A stretch of DNA of 5,836 bases from an uncultured Planctomycetaceae bacterium (GTDB lineage Bacteria > Planctomycetota > Planctomycetia > Pirellulales > UBA1268), in NCBI GenBank assembly GCA_903958265.1, contig CAJBSQ010000352.1, forward strand, positions 1-5,836. Reading direction: 5' to 3'. The notes beneath the pieces were generated by a model. That model did no database searches, was not told the DNA's origin, and saw only the letters and a program-made list of their open reading frames with translations. Below, piece by piece: positions 1 to 5,023 of this stretch. The position numbers and the translations under genes are program-made. Numbering within the stretch: the stretch's first letter is position 1; each line of letters begins with the position of its first letter.

Positions 1-435
1 GCCGCTGCTGCCGATGCGGAGTTGTCCAATTCCCGAACGAATCCGCAGCACCCCCGCCGACACGGAGGTCGTCATGTCGAGGACTATGGTACCGTTGGCG
101 ACCGACGTGCCGGTCAGATCGAGCGTGCCCGAGTTCGTCAGCGCCAGCGTGCCGGTGCCCGAGATCGTGCTGGTGACCACGAGGTTATTGCCGGCGGAAA
201 AGTTGAACTGCAGCGTGCCGTTGTCGGTGACGTTGCCGTTGACGAACGCGCCGTCGTTCAGGAGCACGGTGTCGCCGGAGGCGATCAGGCCGCCGGTGTA
301 GTTGGAGTTGCTGAAGTTGTAGGTGGTCGTGGCGGCCTGCGCGGGGCTCGCGGCCAAGCCGGCCGCCAGCACGCCAGCGACAGCAAACCCCAGAAAAGAC
401 GACGACGAACGGATCGCAACCGTGCGGAAAGCCAT
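1..435 (-). CDS. Secreted autotransporter beta-strand-repeat protein, N-terminal part (runs off left edge)
   Basis: The first 145 residues of a larger exported protein are present; the rest lies beyond base 1. Residues 1-34 form a typical Sec signal peptide: a basic start (MAFRTVAIR), a hydrophobic core (FAVAGVLAAGLAA) and an AQA|A cleavage site. The mature part is rich in G, N, T and S and alternates polar and hydrophobic residues. The segment around residues 83-110 (NNLVVTSTISGTGTLALTN, then GTLDLTG) matches the passenger-associated repeat called autotransporter-associated beta-strand repeat (PATR). Family knowledge: such repeats build long beta-helical surface or secreted proteins, and planctomycete versions often carry a C-terminal sorting motif, which cannot be checked here. 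The ATG at 435 was chosen because the signal peptide starts there; no Shine-Dalgarno site precedes it. Role inferred: cell-surface or extracellular adhesin-like protein. Confidence 0.87.
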   Translation of the reverse strand, partial: MAFRTVAIRSSSSFLGFAVAGVLAAGLAASPAQAATTTYNFSNSNYTGGLIASGDTVLLNDGAFVNGNVTDNGTLQFNFSAGNNLVVTSTISGTGTLALTNSGTLDLTGTSVANGTIVLDMTTSVSAGVLRIRSGIGQLRIGSSG

Positions 436-588
436 GGCAGTGGAACTCGCGAGAGGTGGGGGGAAGCGGCCGGTTCGCGGTTCGCGGCTCGGCTCGTGCC
501 AGGAAGGAGATGCACATCCCGTGCCAGACCTCCAAAAAGCACCAATCGGGAATGGCGCGCACGAATCGGGAAGAAGCGCCACGGCGCT
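436..588. other. Non-coding leader region with short tandem repeats and a small hairpin
   Basis: This is the upstream region of the secreted-protein gene. No credible gene is present; the open frames crossing it have low-complexity R/G/P-rich translations. Visible structure: GGTTCGC twice in tandem followed by GGCTC repeats at about 472-496, AATCGGGAA repeated at 544-552 and 564-572 (20-nt period), and a 6-bp hairpin AGCGCC/GGCGCT at 575-588. I see no clear -35/-10 pair for the minus-strand gene. Confidence 0.5.
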
Positions 589-658
589 GGAGCGATTCGC
601 CTCAGTTGAAGTCGGGGGGTGAGGCGATTCGCCCCGGGGGGTGGAGCGATTTGGCTCA
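589..658. repeat. Three-copy GGAGCGATTCGCCTCA repeat, able to fold
   Basis: A 16-nt unit appears three times. GGAGCGATTCGCCTCA is at 589-604. An inverted copy, TGAGGCGATTCGCCCC, is at 620-635; relative to the exact reverse complement it has one mismatch and one change that allows a G:T pair. A second direct copy, GGAGCGATTTGGCTCA, is at 643-658 (13 of 16 identical). The middle copy can pair with either flanking copy, so two alternative stem-loops are possible. The unit itself contains the near-palindrome GCGATTCGC. This family differs from the neighbouring GGGACGGGAGCG elements. Function unknown. Confidence 0.6.
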
Positions 659-670
659 CCCACCTGGGGG

Positions 671-789
671 AAAAACGGGGACGGGAGCGGATAAAGGGAA
701 ATCCGGGACGGGGGAAATCCGGGACGGGAGCGAGTTTTCGGTCGCCACACGAGACGCGCATGCACAATCCGCTCCCGTCCCCGATTTCC
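671..789. repeat. REPIN-like palindromic element 1, with extra left tips
   Basis: The core element is 714-788. Its left arm GAAATCCGGGACGGGAGCG (714-732) faces an inverted right arm CGCTCCCGTCCCCGATTTC (770-788); the arms match at 18 of 19 positions. Between them is a 37-nt spacer beginning AGTTTTCGGTCGCC. Two further left-type tips precede it, at 672-690 (AAAACGGGGACGGGAGCGG) and 696-711, so the left side is a small array. The core is 73/75 identical to element 2 at 2302-2376. The right arm ends 8 nt beyond the vapC stop codon (798-800). Two REP units in inverted orientation is the layout called REPIN; such units are moved by RAYT Y1 transposases in other bacteria, but none is visible here. 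Confidence 0.8.
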
Positions 790-797
790 TTTTGCGG

Positions 798-1205
798 CTA
801 CGCCACCCAGAGCGACGTCTGCCGCGACCGGCGGATGCGAGCGTCATGCGTGGCCAACGGCAGCCTGCCGGCGCGGGCCGTGGCCACGATGAGTCGATCG
901 GCAGGATCCTGGTGAAAGGTCGCCGGCAGGCGATTCATCTCCGCGACGACGGCGGGCGTGATGGGCATCATCTCGACCGCGGCCGGTGAAGCGGCGATGC
1001 GTAACCAATCCTCGAGGGCATCGTCGAGCCGCAGCCGGCCGAGCTGCACGAGCATCGCAACCTCCCAGAGGCTGATGTCGCAGAGGCGGGGTCGCTGACC
1101 GCTCGGAAGGTCGTCCAACACGGTGCGCTCGCGGGCAGAAAGCCGGGTATCCCCCAGCATCCACCAGACCCAGATGTGCGTGTCGAGGAGCGGTGACTTC
1201 GTCAT
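798..1205 (-). CDS. vapC: VapC-family PIN-domain ribonuclease toxin
   Basis: The 135-residue protein has the usual length and motif order of VapC toxins, Mg2+-dependent RNases that cut tRNA or rRNA and are held inactive by a cognate antitoxin. All PIN acidic positions are visible: Asp8 in LLDTHIW, Glu48 in DISLWEVA, Asp100 and Asp103 in QDPADRLIVATA, and Asp121 in LATHDARI. The start at 1205 overlaps the antitoxin stop as ATGA (1202-1205), which indicates translational coupling; there is no separate strong Shine-Dalgarno site. The gene is last in a two-gene unit and its stop is followed after 8 nt by REPIN-like element 1. With every catalytic residue retained, the toxin is probably active. 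Its RNA target cannot be told from sequence. Confidence 0.95.
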   Translation of the reverse strand: MTKSPLLDTHIWVWWMLGDTRLSARERTVLDDLPSGQRPRLCDISLWEVAMLVQLGRLRLDDALEDWLRIAASPAAVEMMPITPAVVAEMNRLPATFHQDPADRLIVATARAGRLPLATHDARIRRSRQTSLWVA

Positions 1206-1426
1206 CGCAAGACTTCGATCTCGGATTCCTCGACGACGCTTGCGAACGGGTCTCCCGTGAACGCTCCGCGCCCACGAAGGGCAAGCCACGCCTTGTCGTC
1301 GCGTGCCGGCACCAGACGAGCCACCGGCCGCCCTCGCTTGAGGATGACGAGTTCCTCGCCCGTTCGGCTGACCTCGTCCAGGAGCCGAAGGCAGCGGGCC
1401 TTGAATGCAGAGGCATTGATCTCCAT
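1202..1426 (-). CDS. vapB: Phd/YefM-family antitoxin, partner of VapC
   Basis: This 74-residue protein begins MEINASAFKARCLRLLDEV, followed by LVILKRGRPVARLVPAR, the hallmark N-terminal DNA-binding half of the Phd/YefM antitoxin family (residues 1-45). The C-terminal part (about 46-74, with EESEIEVLR at the end) is acidic and would wrap the toxin. Family knowledge: the N-terminal half binds a palindrome over its own promoter and the toxin acts as co-repressor. A matching palindrome lies just upstream at 1437-1453. The gene overlaps vapC by 4 nt and is transcribed first, as is usual. The start ATG at 1426 has no Shine-Dalgarno site and sits about 7 nt after the predicted -10 box, so the mRNA may be leaderless. 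The symbol follows the toxin partner; by fold the antitoxin is Phd-like. Confidence 0.93.
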   Translation of the reverse strand: MEINASAFKARCLRLLDEVSRTGEELVILKRGRPVARLVPARDDKAWLALRGRGAFTGDPFASVVEESEIEVLR

Positions 1427-1433
1427 GAAGACT

Positions 1434-1463
1434 ACTGTACATGACTCGTGTACGACAGGTCAA
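1434..1463 (-). promoter_or_regulatory. Promoter of the vapB-vapC unit
   Basis: Reading the minus strand, TTGACC (1463-1458) and TACAGT (1439-1434) are separated by 18 nt and resemble sigma-70 -35 (5/6) and -10 (4/6) boxes. A start site 7 nt after the -10 would fall on the A of the vapB ATG (1426), predicting a leaderless or near-leaderless mRNA. This fits the lack of a Shine-Dalgarno site there. Confidence 0.62.
1437..1453. promoter_or_regulatory. Candidate autoregulatory operator of vapBC
   Basis: The inverted repeat GTACA-N7-TGTAC lies inside the promoter spacer and touches the -10 box, exactly where a Phd-type antitoxin dimer would block RNA polymerase. The arms are perfect but only 5 bp, so position supports the call more than length does. 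Confidence 0.5.
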
Positions 1464-1692
1464 GGCTTCAGAGCCGCCGCGGCATGCGAGAAGAAACGAA
1501 GGTGAGCTCGGTCGGAAAGTGGCTGAGGAAGTGCCGTTGACCGCGCTGCCCCTCGCCTCCTTGGTCGGGGTATGCTTTCTCTCCATGACTCTTTCGCAGC
1601 GAGTATCACCCGCAGCCATGAGTACCGGACACGAGACCGTTCAAATCCGGCTGGCAGTTGGCTTTCGACTCGACTCCCTGTGGGCCGAAACG
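1464..1692. other. Divergent intergenic region between vapB and the NTase gene
   Basis: The plus-strand frame of the NTase gene stays open through this stretch, but its translation does not look like part of the domain. A TATGCT box at 1571-1576 could be a -10 for the NTase gene. No -35 is properly spaced: TTGACC at 1537-1542 is 28 nt away. The segment at 1513-1541 (ending GTGCCGTTGAC) is similar, in inverted orientation, to 2258-2286 just after the NTase stop; 21 of 29 positions match, 13 of the 15 nearest the GTTGAC end. Confidence 0.4.
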
Positions 1693-2253
1693 ATGGGCAT
1701 CGATCCGAGTGACACGAAGGAACGGGCGCTCCGGCTCGTGGCCGAACTGCTCAACCGGGCGGGCGTGGCGTACGCATTAATCGGCGGCGTGGCGGTACAG
1801 ATCCACACGACGGAGCCTCGTACTACGCTCGACATCGACGTCGCGGTACCGCGGTTTACCGACGTTCCGCGGGCCGAATTGCTGGCCGCCGGCTTCGATC
1901 ATACGGGCCGCCATGAGCTTAGTGACAACTGGCATGCGCCACCGGCCGGGCCGGGTAGCCTACGGACGACGGTGCAGTTCTCCGCCGAGGACGTGGGGAT
2001 CGCCGACGCTGTTTCCCATGCGGAGCTGACGGATCTTGCGGATGGCCTCAGGATGCGGGTGGCGGTTCCGGCCGACTTGATCGTGCTCAAACTGGCGGCC
2101 GCCTCCGAGCCCCGCCGCCGGCCCAGCAAACGCCAACATGACCTCGCCGACGTGGTGGCGTTGATGGAGGAGTACCCCGCCCTGCGCACGACGGAGACGC
2201 TGGCCCGACTCCGCGACGTACGGCTCTCACTCCAAGCCCTCGATGAAGGTTAG
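1693..2253 (+). CDS. Nucleotidyltransferase-fold protein, AbiEii-like (putative TA or abortive-infection component)
   Basis: From the ATG at 1693 the protein has 186 residues. Residues 12-50 carry the NTase signature: a helix (RALRLVAELLNRAGVAYALI), then Gly31-Gly32 (GGVAVQIHT), then TTLDIDVAV with the metal-binding pair Asp47-x-Asp49. Later elements common in this superfamily are PADLIVLKLAAAS (127-137, Lys133) and KRQHDLADVVALMEEYP (146-162). The usual third Asp strand appears as TVQFSAE (93-99), so a canonical third carboxylate is not evident. Homologues include type IV toxins of the AbiEii/AbiGii kind, which add nucleotides to tRNA or other targets, as well as proteins of unknown role. 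No AbiEi-type antitoxin gene is adjacent. In-frame upstream ATGs at 1585 and 1618 would add 36 or 25 residues with no domain character; none of the three starts has a clear Shine-Dalgarno site, so the start is uncertain. Confidence 0.8.
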   Translation: MGIDPSDTKERALRLVAELLNRAGVAYALIGGVAVQIHTTEPRTTLDIDVAVPRFTDVPRAELLAAGFDHTGRHELSDNWHAPPAGPGSLRTTVQFSAEDVGIADAVSHAELTDLADGLRMRVAVPADLIVLKLAAASEPRRRPSKRQHDLADVVALMEEYPALRTTETLARLRDVRLSLQALDEG

Positions 2254-2301
2254 CCCTGTCAATGGCACCTCCACCAGCATTTCCCGGGTGGAGAAATCCG
2301 G

Positions 2302-2376
2302 GAAATCCGGGACGGGAGCGAGTTTTCGGTCGCCACACGAGACGCGCATGCACAGGCCGCTCCCGTCCCCGATTTC
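2302..2376. repeat. REPIN-like palindromic element 2
   Basis: The left arm GAAATCCGGGACGGGAGCG (2302-2320) and inverted right arm CGCTCCCGTCCCCGATTTC (2358-2376) flank the same 37-nt spacer as in element 1. The two 75-nt cores differ at only two adjacent bases (AT in element 1, GG at 2355-2356 here). A partial extra tip, GAAATCCG, precedes it at 2293-2300. It lies between convergent genes, 48 nt after the NTase stop and 23 nt after the ATPase stop. A foldable palindrome here could act as a two-way terminator or protect mRNA 3' ends; that role is inferred. Confidence 0.85.
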
Positions 2377-2399
2377 TCGAGGCTCACGTGTCGTCCGTA

Positions 2400-3575
2400 T
2401 TAGATCACCTTGCCAGCATACAGTTCGTCGAAGAAGGTCGCCGCTGGCATCACGTCGATCCCATCCACAACGAGCCTGTCGGAACCCTGGTAGACGAGGA
2501 TCGCCCGCCGGACAGTTTTTGTGCACTCGCGGAGCAGCGTGGAGAGCCCGGCCGTCCATCCGCGCTTGACCTTCCCGCCGAGCTTTGCCTCGATGGCCAC
2601 GAGTTGCCGCGGCGCTGAGAGCGTCTTGGCCCTGGTCTGCACGAGAAAATCGACGTCGAATCCACCGCTGACCGCATAGTGGAAAATCGGCCGCGGCTTG
2701 CCCGAGATCGCGGCGTAAGCCCGCAGTTCGTGGTGCACCAGCGACTCGAAGGCGAAGCCCTTCCACACCGAGTCGATCGGCTCCCTCGCGAGCCCGGCCG
2801 CCGCCCGGGCAACGCCCGTGTCGAACAGGAAAAACTTCGGATGGGACGTTTCCTTCGTCCGAATGCCGAGCGTTGCCGCCGGCACCCGCATGGCCAGGAG
2901 CGTGTCTTCGAGGATCTGGAAATACCGTTCGACGGTGCTCCGCTTCACCTCCGATTCGCGTGCCAGATTCTCCAGGTTGAGGATCTGCCCGTTGAAGAGC
3001 CCGGCCGCGTGGATCACCCGCAGGAACGGATCGAGGTTGCGCACCAGTGCCTCGGCGGTGATCTCCTCCTTCAAATAGGTTTCCACGTAGGCGGCCAGGG
3101 TGTCGGCCCGATGAGGCGGGTCGCTCACCACCAGCGGCAGCGTGCCCCACTCGCAGGCCTGGTCGATCCGCCACGTGCCTCGGTATTCGGGCCACGCGAA
3201 GGGCAGCATATACAGCTGCAACGCCCGACCGGCCAGGAGGTTGGCTCCGGCGCGGCGAAGTTTACGGGCGCTCGACCCCGAGAGGGCGAAGTGAATGCCC
3301 CGATTCTGCTCGTAGAGCCGGTGCACCTCGTCGAGCAGCGCCGGAACACGCTGAATTTCGTCGATCACCACCCAGTCGCCCCGGCGCAAGGGCATTATCA
3401 GCTGCTCGAGGCTGGAAGGGTCGCGGCTGAGCGTGAGGAATCTCGACGAATCGAGCAGGTCGATCGTCAAGGCGCCCGGAAAGGCGGCGTTGAGCCAGGT
3501 CGACTTGCCCGTGCCACGAGGGCCCAGCAGGAGAAACGTCTTGGCCGGTCTGGTGAGTGCGCGGGGGAGATTCAT
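2400..3575 (-). CDS. AAA_14/DUF4143-family ATP-binding protein
   Basis: The 391-residue protein has an N-terminal P-loop ATPase domain and a C-terminal DUF4143 domain, the usual length and order for this common accessory family. The Walker A motif is GPRGTGKS (18-25), Walker B is WVVIDEIQ (68-75, Asp72-Glu73), and a sensor-like strand FALSGSSARKLRR (96-108) is followed by LLAGRA. The C-terminal domain contains FESLVHHEL (276-284), FDVDFLV (306-312) and VAIEAK (326-331). The spacing Asp309...Glu329-x-Lys331 looks like a PD-(D/E)XK nuclease core. The cellular role of this family is not settled; members lie in variable regions. The ATG at 3575 is preferred over the one at 3596 because AAAGGG lies 9 nt upstream and the first seven residues of the longer form overlap a likely -10 box. 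The gene is monocistronic and converges on the NTase gene. Confidence 0.9.
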   Translation of the reverse strand: MNLPRALTRPAKTFLLLGPRGTGKSTWLNAAFPGALTIDLLDSSRFLTLSRDPSSLEQLIMPLRRGDWVVIDEIQRVPALLDEVHRLYEQNRGIHFALSGSSARKLRRAGANLLAGRALQLYMLPFAWPEYRGTWRIDQACEWGTLPLVVSDPPHRADTLAAYVETYLKEEITAEALVRNLDPFLRVIHAAGLFNGQILNLENLARESEVKRSTVERYFQILEDTLLAMRVPAATLGIRTKETSHPKFFLFDTGVARAAAGLAREPIDSVWKGFAFESLVHHELRAYAAISGKPRPIFHYAVSGGFDVDFLVQTRAKTLSAPRQLVAIEAKLGGKVKRGWTAGLSTLLRECTKTVRRAILVYQGSDRLVVDGIDVMPAATFFDELYAGKVI

Positions 3576-3591
3576 GCGGCTGAGCCCTTTG

Positions 3592-3620
3592 AGCATACTC
3601 TACCACGGCGTGGTGAAAAA
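3592..3620 (-). promoter_or_regulatory. Candidate promoter and palindrome of the ATPase gene
   Basis: On the minus strand, TATGCT (3597-3592) is a -10-like box; the region 17 nt upstream reads TTTTTC (3620-3615), a weak -35. A perfect palindrome with 6-bp arms, ACCACG-G-CGTGGT (3602-3614), fills the spacer between them, a typical repressor position. Initiation here would start at about 3585-3588 and make 3575 the translation start. Confidence 0.38.
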
Positions 3621-3694
3621 TGCCGCATTTTTGGCCCGTCGCGGTCGTGCCCGGCAACACCTCGCGCGGCGACGTGCCGTGCCGACCGGACCGC

Positions 3695-3720
3695 TGACCT
3701 GCCCCCCTGAAACGAGGTCA
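3695..3720. repeat. Short inverted repeat TGACCT/AGGTCA, possible insertion-sequence end
   Basis: TGACCTGCCCCCCTGAAACG is followed directly by AGGTCA, so 6-bp arms surround a 14-nt loop. The TGACCTGCCCCC string resembles terminal sequences of some IS3-group insertion sequences. I see no transposase gene and no second end, so this would be a solitary remnant at most. Confidence 0.3.
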
Positions 3721-3753
3721 CATTCGGAGCGAGAATCTGGGCGTGGCCAGCGA

Positions 3754-3783
3754 GCGGCCCTGCCGCAGTGAACGCAGGGCCGC
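3754..3783. repeat. Strong GC-rich hairpin
   Basis: GCGGCCCTGC (3754-3763) and GCAGGGCCGC (3774-3783) are perfect inverted 10-bp arms with a 10-nt loop. No U-tract follows on either strand, so it is not a standard intrinsic terminator. It lies in the gene-free stretch and belongs to neither of the other repeat families in the window. Confidence 0.65.
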
Positions 3784-4145
3784 CGGCGGATCGAGGCTCA
3801 CCGTCCCCGTCTTCGTTTCCTGATACGGGTCGAGGCGGCTTTCGGCGAGTGGCAGCTGAAGTCCGAGTGTTCGCCTGCTTTCGGTGGCCGTAGACGGCGT
3901 GCGGTGGCAGGATGGGAAGCCGGTGTCGTGTCGGATTCCGAGCCGGGCGATCCGCAAACAACTAGTGCGGAGACAAAGACCCCCGCGAAGCTCGGGATTT
4001 CCGGGACATCGCGAGGATCTTCTGTTGAGCGGCTCCCGTCAGCGTGCCCGGCGACGCCGGAACATCTGCCAACCTCCACAGGGGCCATCCTTTCCGCTTC
4101 ACGTTTGCAATCCCGTTGACTCCCGATCGAGGGTACACTTTTTCT

Positions 4146-4150
4146 CGGAG
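4146..4150 (+). promoter_or_regulatory. Ribosome binding site of the small acidic protein
   Basis: CGGAG lies 7 nt before the ATG at 4158. It is one of the few clear Shine-Dalgarno matches in the window and supports this small gene as real. Confidence 0.6.
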
Positions 4151-4157
4151 ACCTCGC

Positions 4158-4388
4158 ATGATCGACCTGCGATCGCTCGTTGGCGACGAATGGGCGGAGT
4201 GGTATGTGCTCACCCCGGCTCAACGGCTGGAGGAGTCGTCGAAACTGTGGCAGACGTACCTCGAACTGGGAGGTTCGCTTGACCCCGAGCCCGATCCTCA
4301 AAGTCCTTTCTACGATCCGGCAGAATGGCGTGCGCTCGCTGCTGATGGGCGGCCAAGCGTGCATCTTGTACGGCGGGGCGGAGTTTAG
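4158..4388 (+). CDS. Small acidic protein upstream of and overlapping an NTase gene (putative antitoxin partner)
   Basis: The 76-residue product starts MIDLRSLVGDEWAEWYVLTP, continues with a helical segment (AQRLEESSKLWQTYLELGG, 21-39) and a conspicuous acidic proline-rich stretch LDPEPDPQSPFYDPAEW (41-57), then a short basic end (VRRGGV). It is acidic overall, rich in Trp, has no membrane segment and fits no catalytic family I can name. From memory, not verified here, similar small proteins with a GGSLDPEPD motif precede NTase genes in planctomycetes and some other bacteria. The gene begins behind a CGGAG site. Its last 110 nt (residues 41-76) are also read, in another frame, as the first 36 codons of the NTase. 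Small, acidic, first in the unit and coupled to an NTase fits an antitoxin or regulator; this is inferred from context only. Confidence 0.75.
   Translation: MIDLRSLVGDEWAEWYVLTPAQRLEESSKLWQTYLELGGSLDPEPDPQSPFYDPAEWRALAADGRPSVHLVRRGGV
4268..4273 (+). promoter_or_regulatory. Internal ribosome binding site that sets the NTase start
   Basis: GGGAGG, which contains a full match to the anti-Shine-Dalgarno core, lies 5 nt before the TTG at 4279. It sits inside the upstream small gene, and its codons supply that protein's Gly-Gly (residues 38-39). It is the main reason for starting the NTase at TTG rather than at GTG 4330 or ATG 4345. Confidence 0.7.
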
Positions 4389-5019
4389 CCGCGACACCGA
4401 CATCCTCGTGGTGGCGGATGCCGCCAATCTCGCCAGGCTGCAGGCGGCGGTCGATGATCTCCAGGCGGGGGTGATTGCCGTTCCTCCCTTCGAAGGCCGC
4501 TTCCTGCAGGCTGGCCACGCCGTCCATTTCCGGTGCCAGATACCCGACGCGGCGGGCATCCGTCTCGACGTGATGGCAAAGCTTCGCGGGCTGCCTGATT
4601 TCGAGACGCTTTGGAACCGGCGGACCACGCTCGAGACACCGACGGAAACCATCGAAGTCTTGTCGCTCCCCGACCTCGTCACCGCGAAGAAAACCCAGCG
4701 TGACAAGGATTGGCCGATGATCGCACGGCTGGTCGAGGCGCACTATGCCCGGCATGAACAGGCCGCCGACGACACGATGCATGACTTTTGGCTGCGCGAA
4801 CTCCGCAGCCCGACGATCCTGATCGAGGTGGCCCGATCGGCGCCGCGGGTGTGTGAGCGACTGCAGACGGCAAGGCCGTTGCTCGAGCATGCGGCTGCCG
4901 GGAGCGAATCTCGGCTCGTGGCGGCGCTGCGAGCCGAGGAGGAAGTCGAACGCGACGCTGATCGCCGGTATTGGGCGCCGCTCAAGCGGGAACTCGAGCA
5001 ACTCCGCCGCGACCGTTGA
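4279..5019 (+). CDS. Nucleotidyltransferase-fold protein with C-terminal helical domain
   Basis: From the TTG at 4279 the protein has 246 residues and begins MTPSPILKVLSTIRQNGVRS. The NTase core is complete: Gly24-Gly25 (LLMGGQACILYGG), Asp39-x-Asp41 (FSRDTDILVVAD) and a third Asp97 on the strand GIRLDVMAKLRG. The segment LPDLVTAKKTQRDKDWPMI (130-148, Lys137/138, Arg141-Asp144) corresponds to the conserved Lys/Asp region of MNT/AbiEii-like enzymes. Residues 150-246 are mostly helical and charged (RAEEEVERD, KRELEQLRRDR). With three carboxylates it could transfer nucleotides; the target is unknown. The ATG at 4345 would begin directly before the GG motif and lose the first helix, so it is unlikely. 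The first 110 nt overlap the small gene, implying coupled expression. The stop is 4 nt before REPIN-like element 3. It resembles a type II or IV TA-like pair, but toxin activity is not shown. Confidence 0.85.
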   Translation: MTPSPILKVLSTIRQNGVRSLLMGGQACILYGGAEFSRDTDILVVADAANLARLQAAVDDLQAGVIAVPPFEGRFLQAGHAVHFRCQIPDAAGIRLDVMAKLRGLPDFETLWNRRTTLETPTETIEVLSLPDLVTAKKTQRDKDWPMIARLVEAHYARHEQAADDTMHDFWLRELRSPTILIEVARSAPRVCERLQTARPLLEHAAAGSESRLVAALRAEEEVERDADRRYWAPLKRELEQLRRDR

Positions 5020-5023
5020 CCCG

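Larger units (their letters stand above)
3621..4157. other. Long intergenic region without a convincing gene
   Basis: No frame here shows a recognisable domain. A minus-strand frame at 3718-3957 (79 codons from ATG, ending PRFSLRM) is open but carries no motif I can place; it might be the tail of a decayed mobile-element gene, judged only from the palindromic DNA beyond its stop. A stretch at about 4000-4045 (ATTTCCGGGAC ... GCGGCTCCCGTC) vaguely resembles a worn REP pair. Just before the next gene, GTTGAC at 4115-4120 and GGGTACACT at 4131-4139 look promoter-like, but the 12-nt spacing is too short for a standard sigma-70 promoter. Confidence 0.45.

Noticed and set aside
671..789. CRISPR array
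   Set aside because: The repeated GGGACGGGAGCG tips are spaced irregularly, occur in inverted pairs and have no unique spacers of constant length.
456..989. Plus-strand open frames running through the repeat region into vapC antisense
   Set aside because: The translations come from REP sequence (for example SGTGASFRSPHETRMH) and from the antisense of vapC; no independent support.
1206..1619. Upstream extension of the vapC frame on the minus strand
   Set aside because: The extra residues overlap the antitoxin gene in another frame; the ATGA overlap and LLDTHIW start fix the true beginning at 1205.
1441..1692. N-terminal extension of the first NTase frame up to 1441
   Set aside because: The added 84 residues have no domain character, and the region holds the vapBC promoter and operator plus a repeat-like motif.
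2679..3710. Long plus-strand open frame (343 codons) opposite the ATPase gene
   Set aside because: It is antisense to a gene with clear Walker motifs, its translation is R/G/E/P-rich with no domain, and long antisense frames are common in GC-rich coding DNA.
4000..4045. A fifth, worn REPIN copy (ATTTCCGGGAC ... GCGGCTCCCGTC)
   Set aside because: Only short fragments match and the tip core GGGACGGGAGCG is not preserved, so chance similarity in GC-rich DNA cannot be excluded.
4116..4139. Sigma-70 promoter TTGACT ... TACACT before the small acidic protein
   Set aside because: The boxes are only 12 nt apart, too close for a standard promoter; mentioned only in the region entry.
3798..4706. Minus-strand open frame of 302 codons across the small gene and NTase
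   Set aside because: It is rich in Ser and Arg with no recognisable motif, and it is antisense to two better-supported genes that have Shine-Dalgarno sites.
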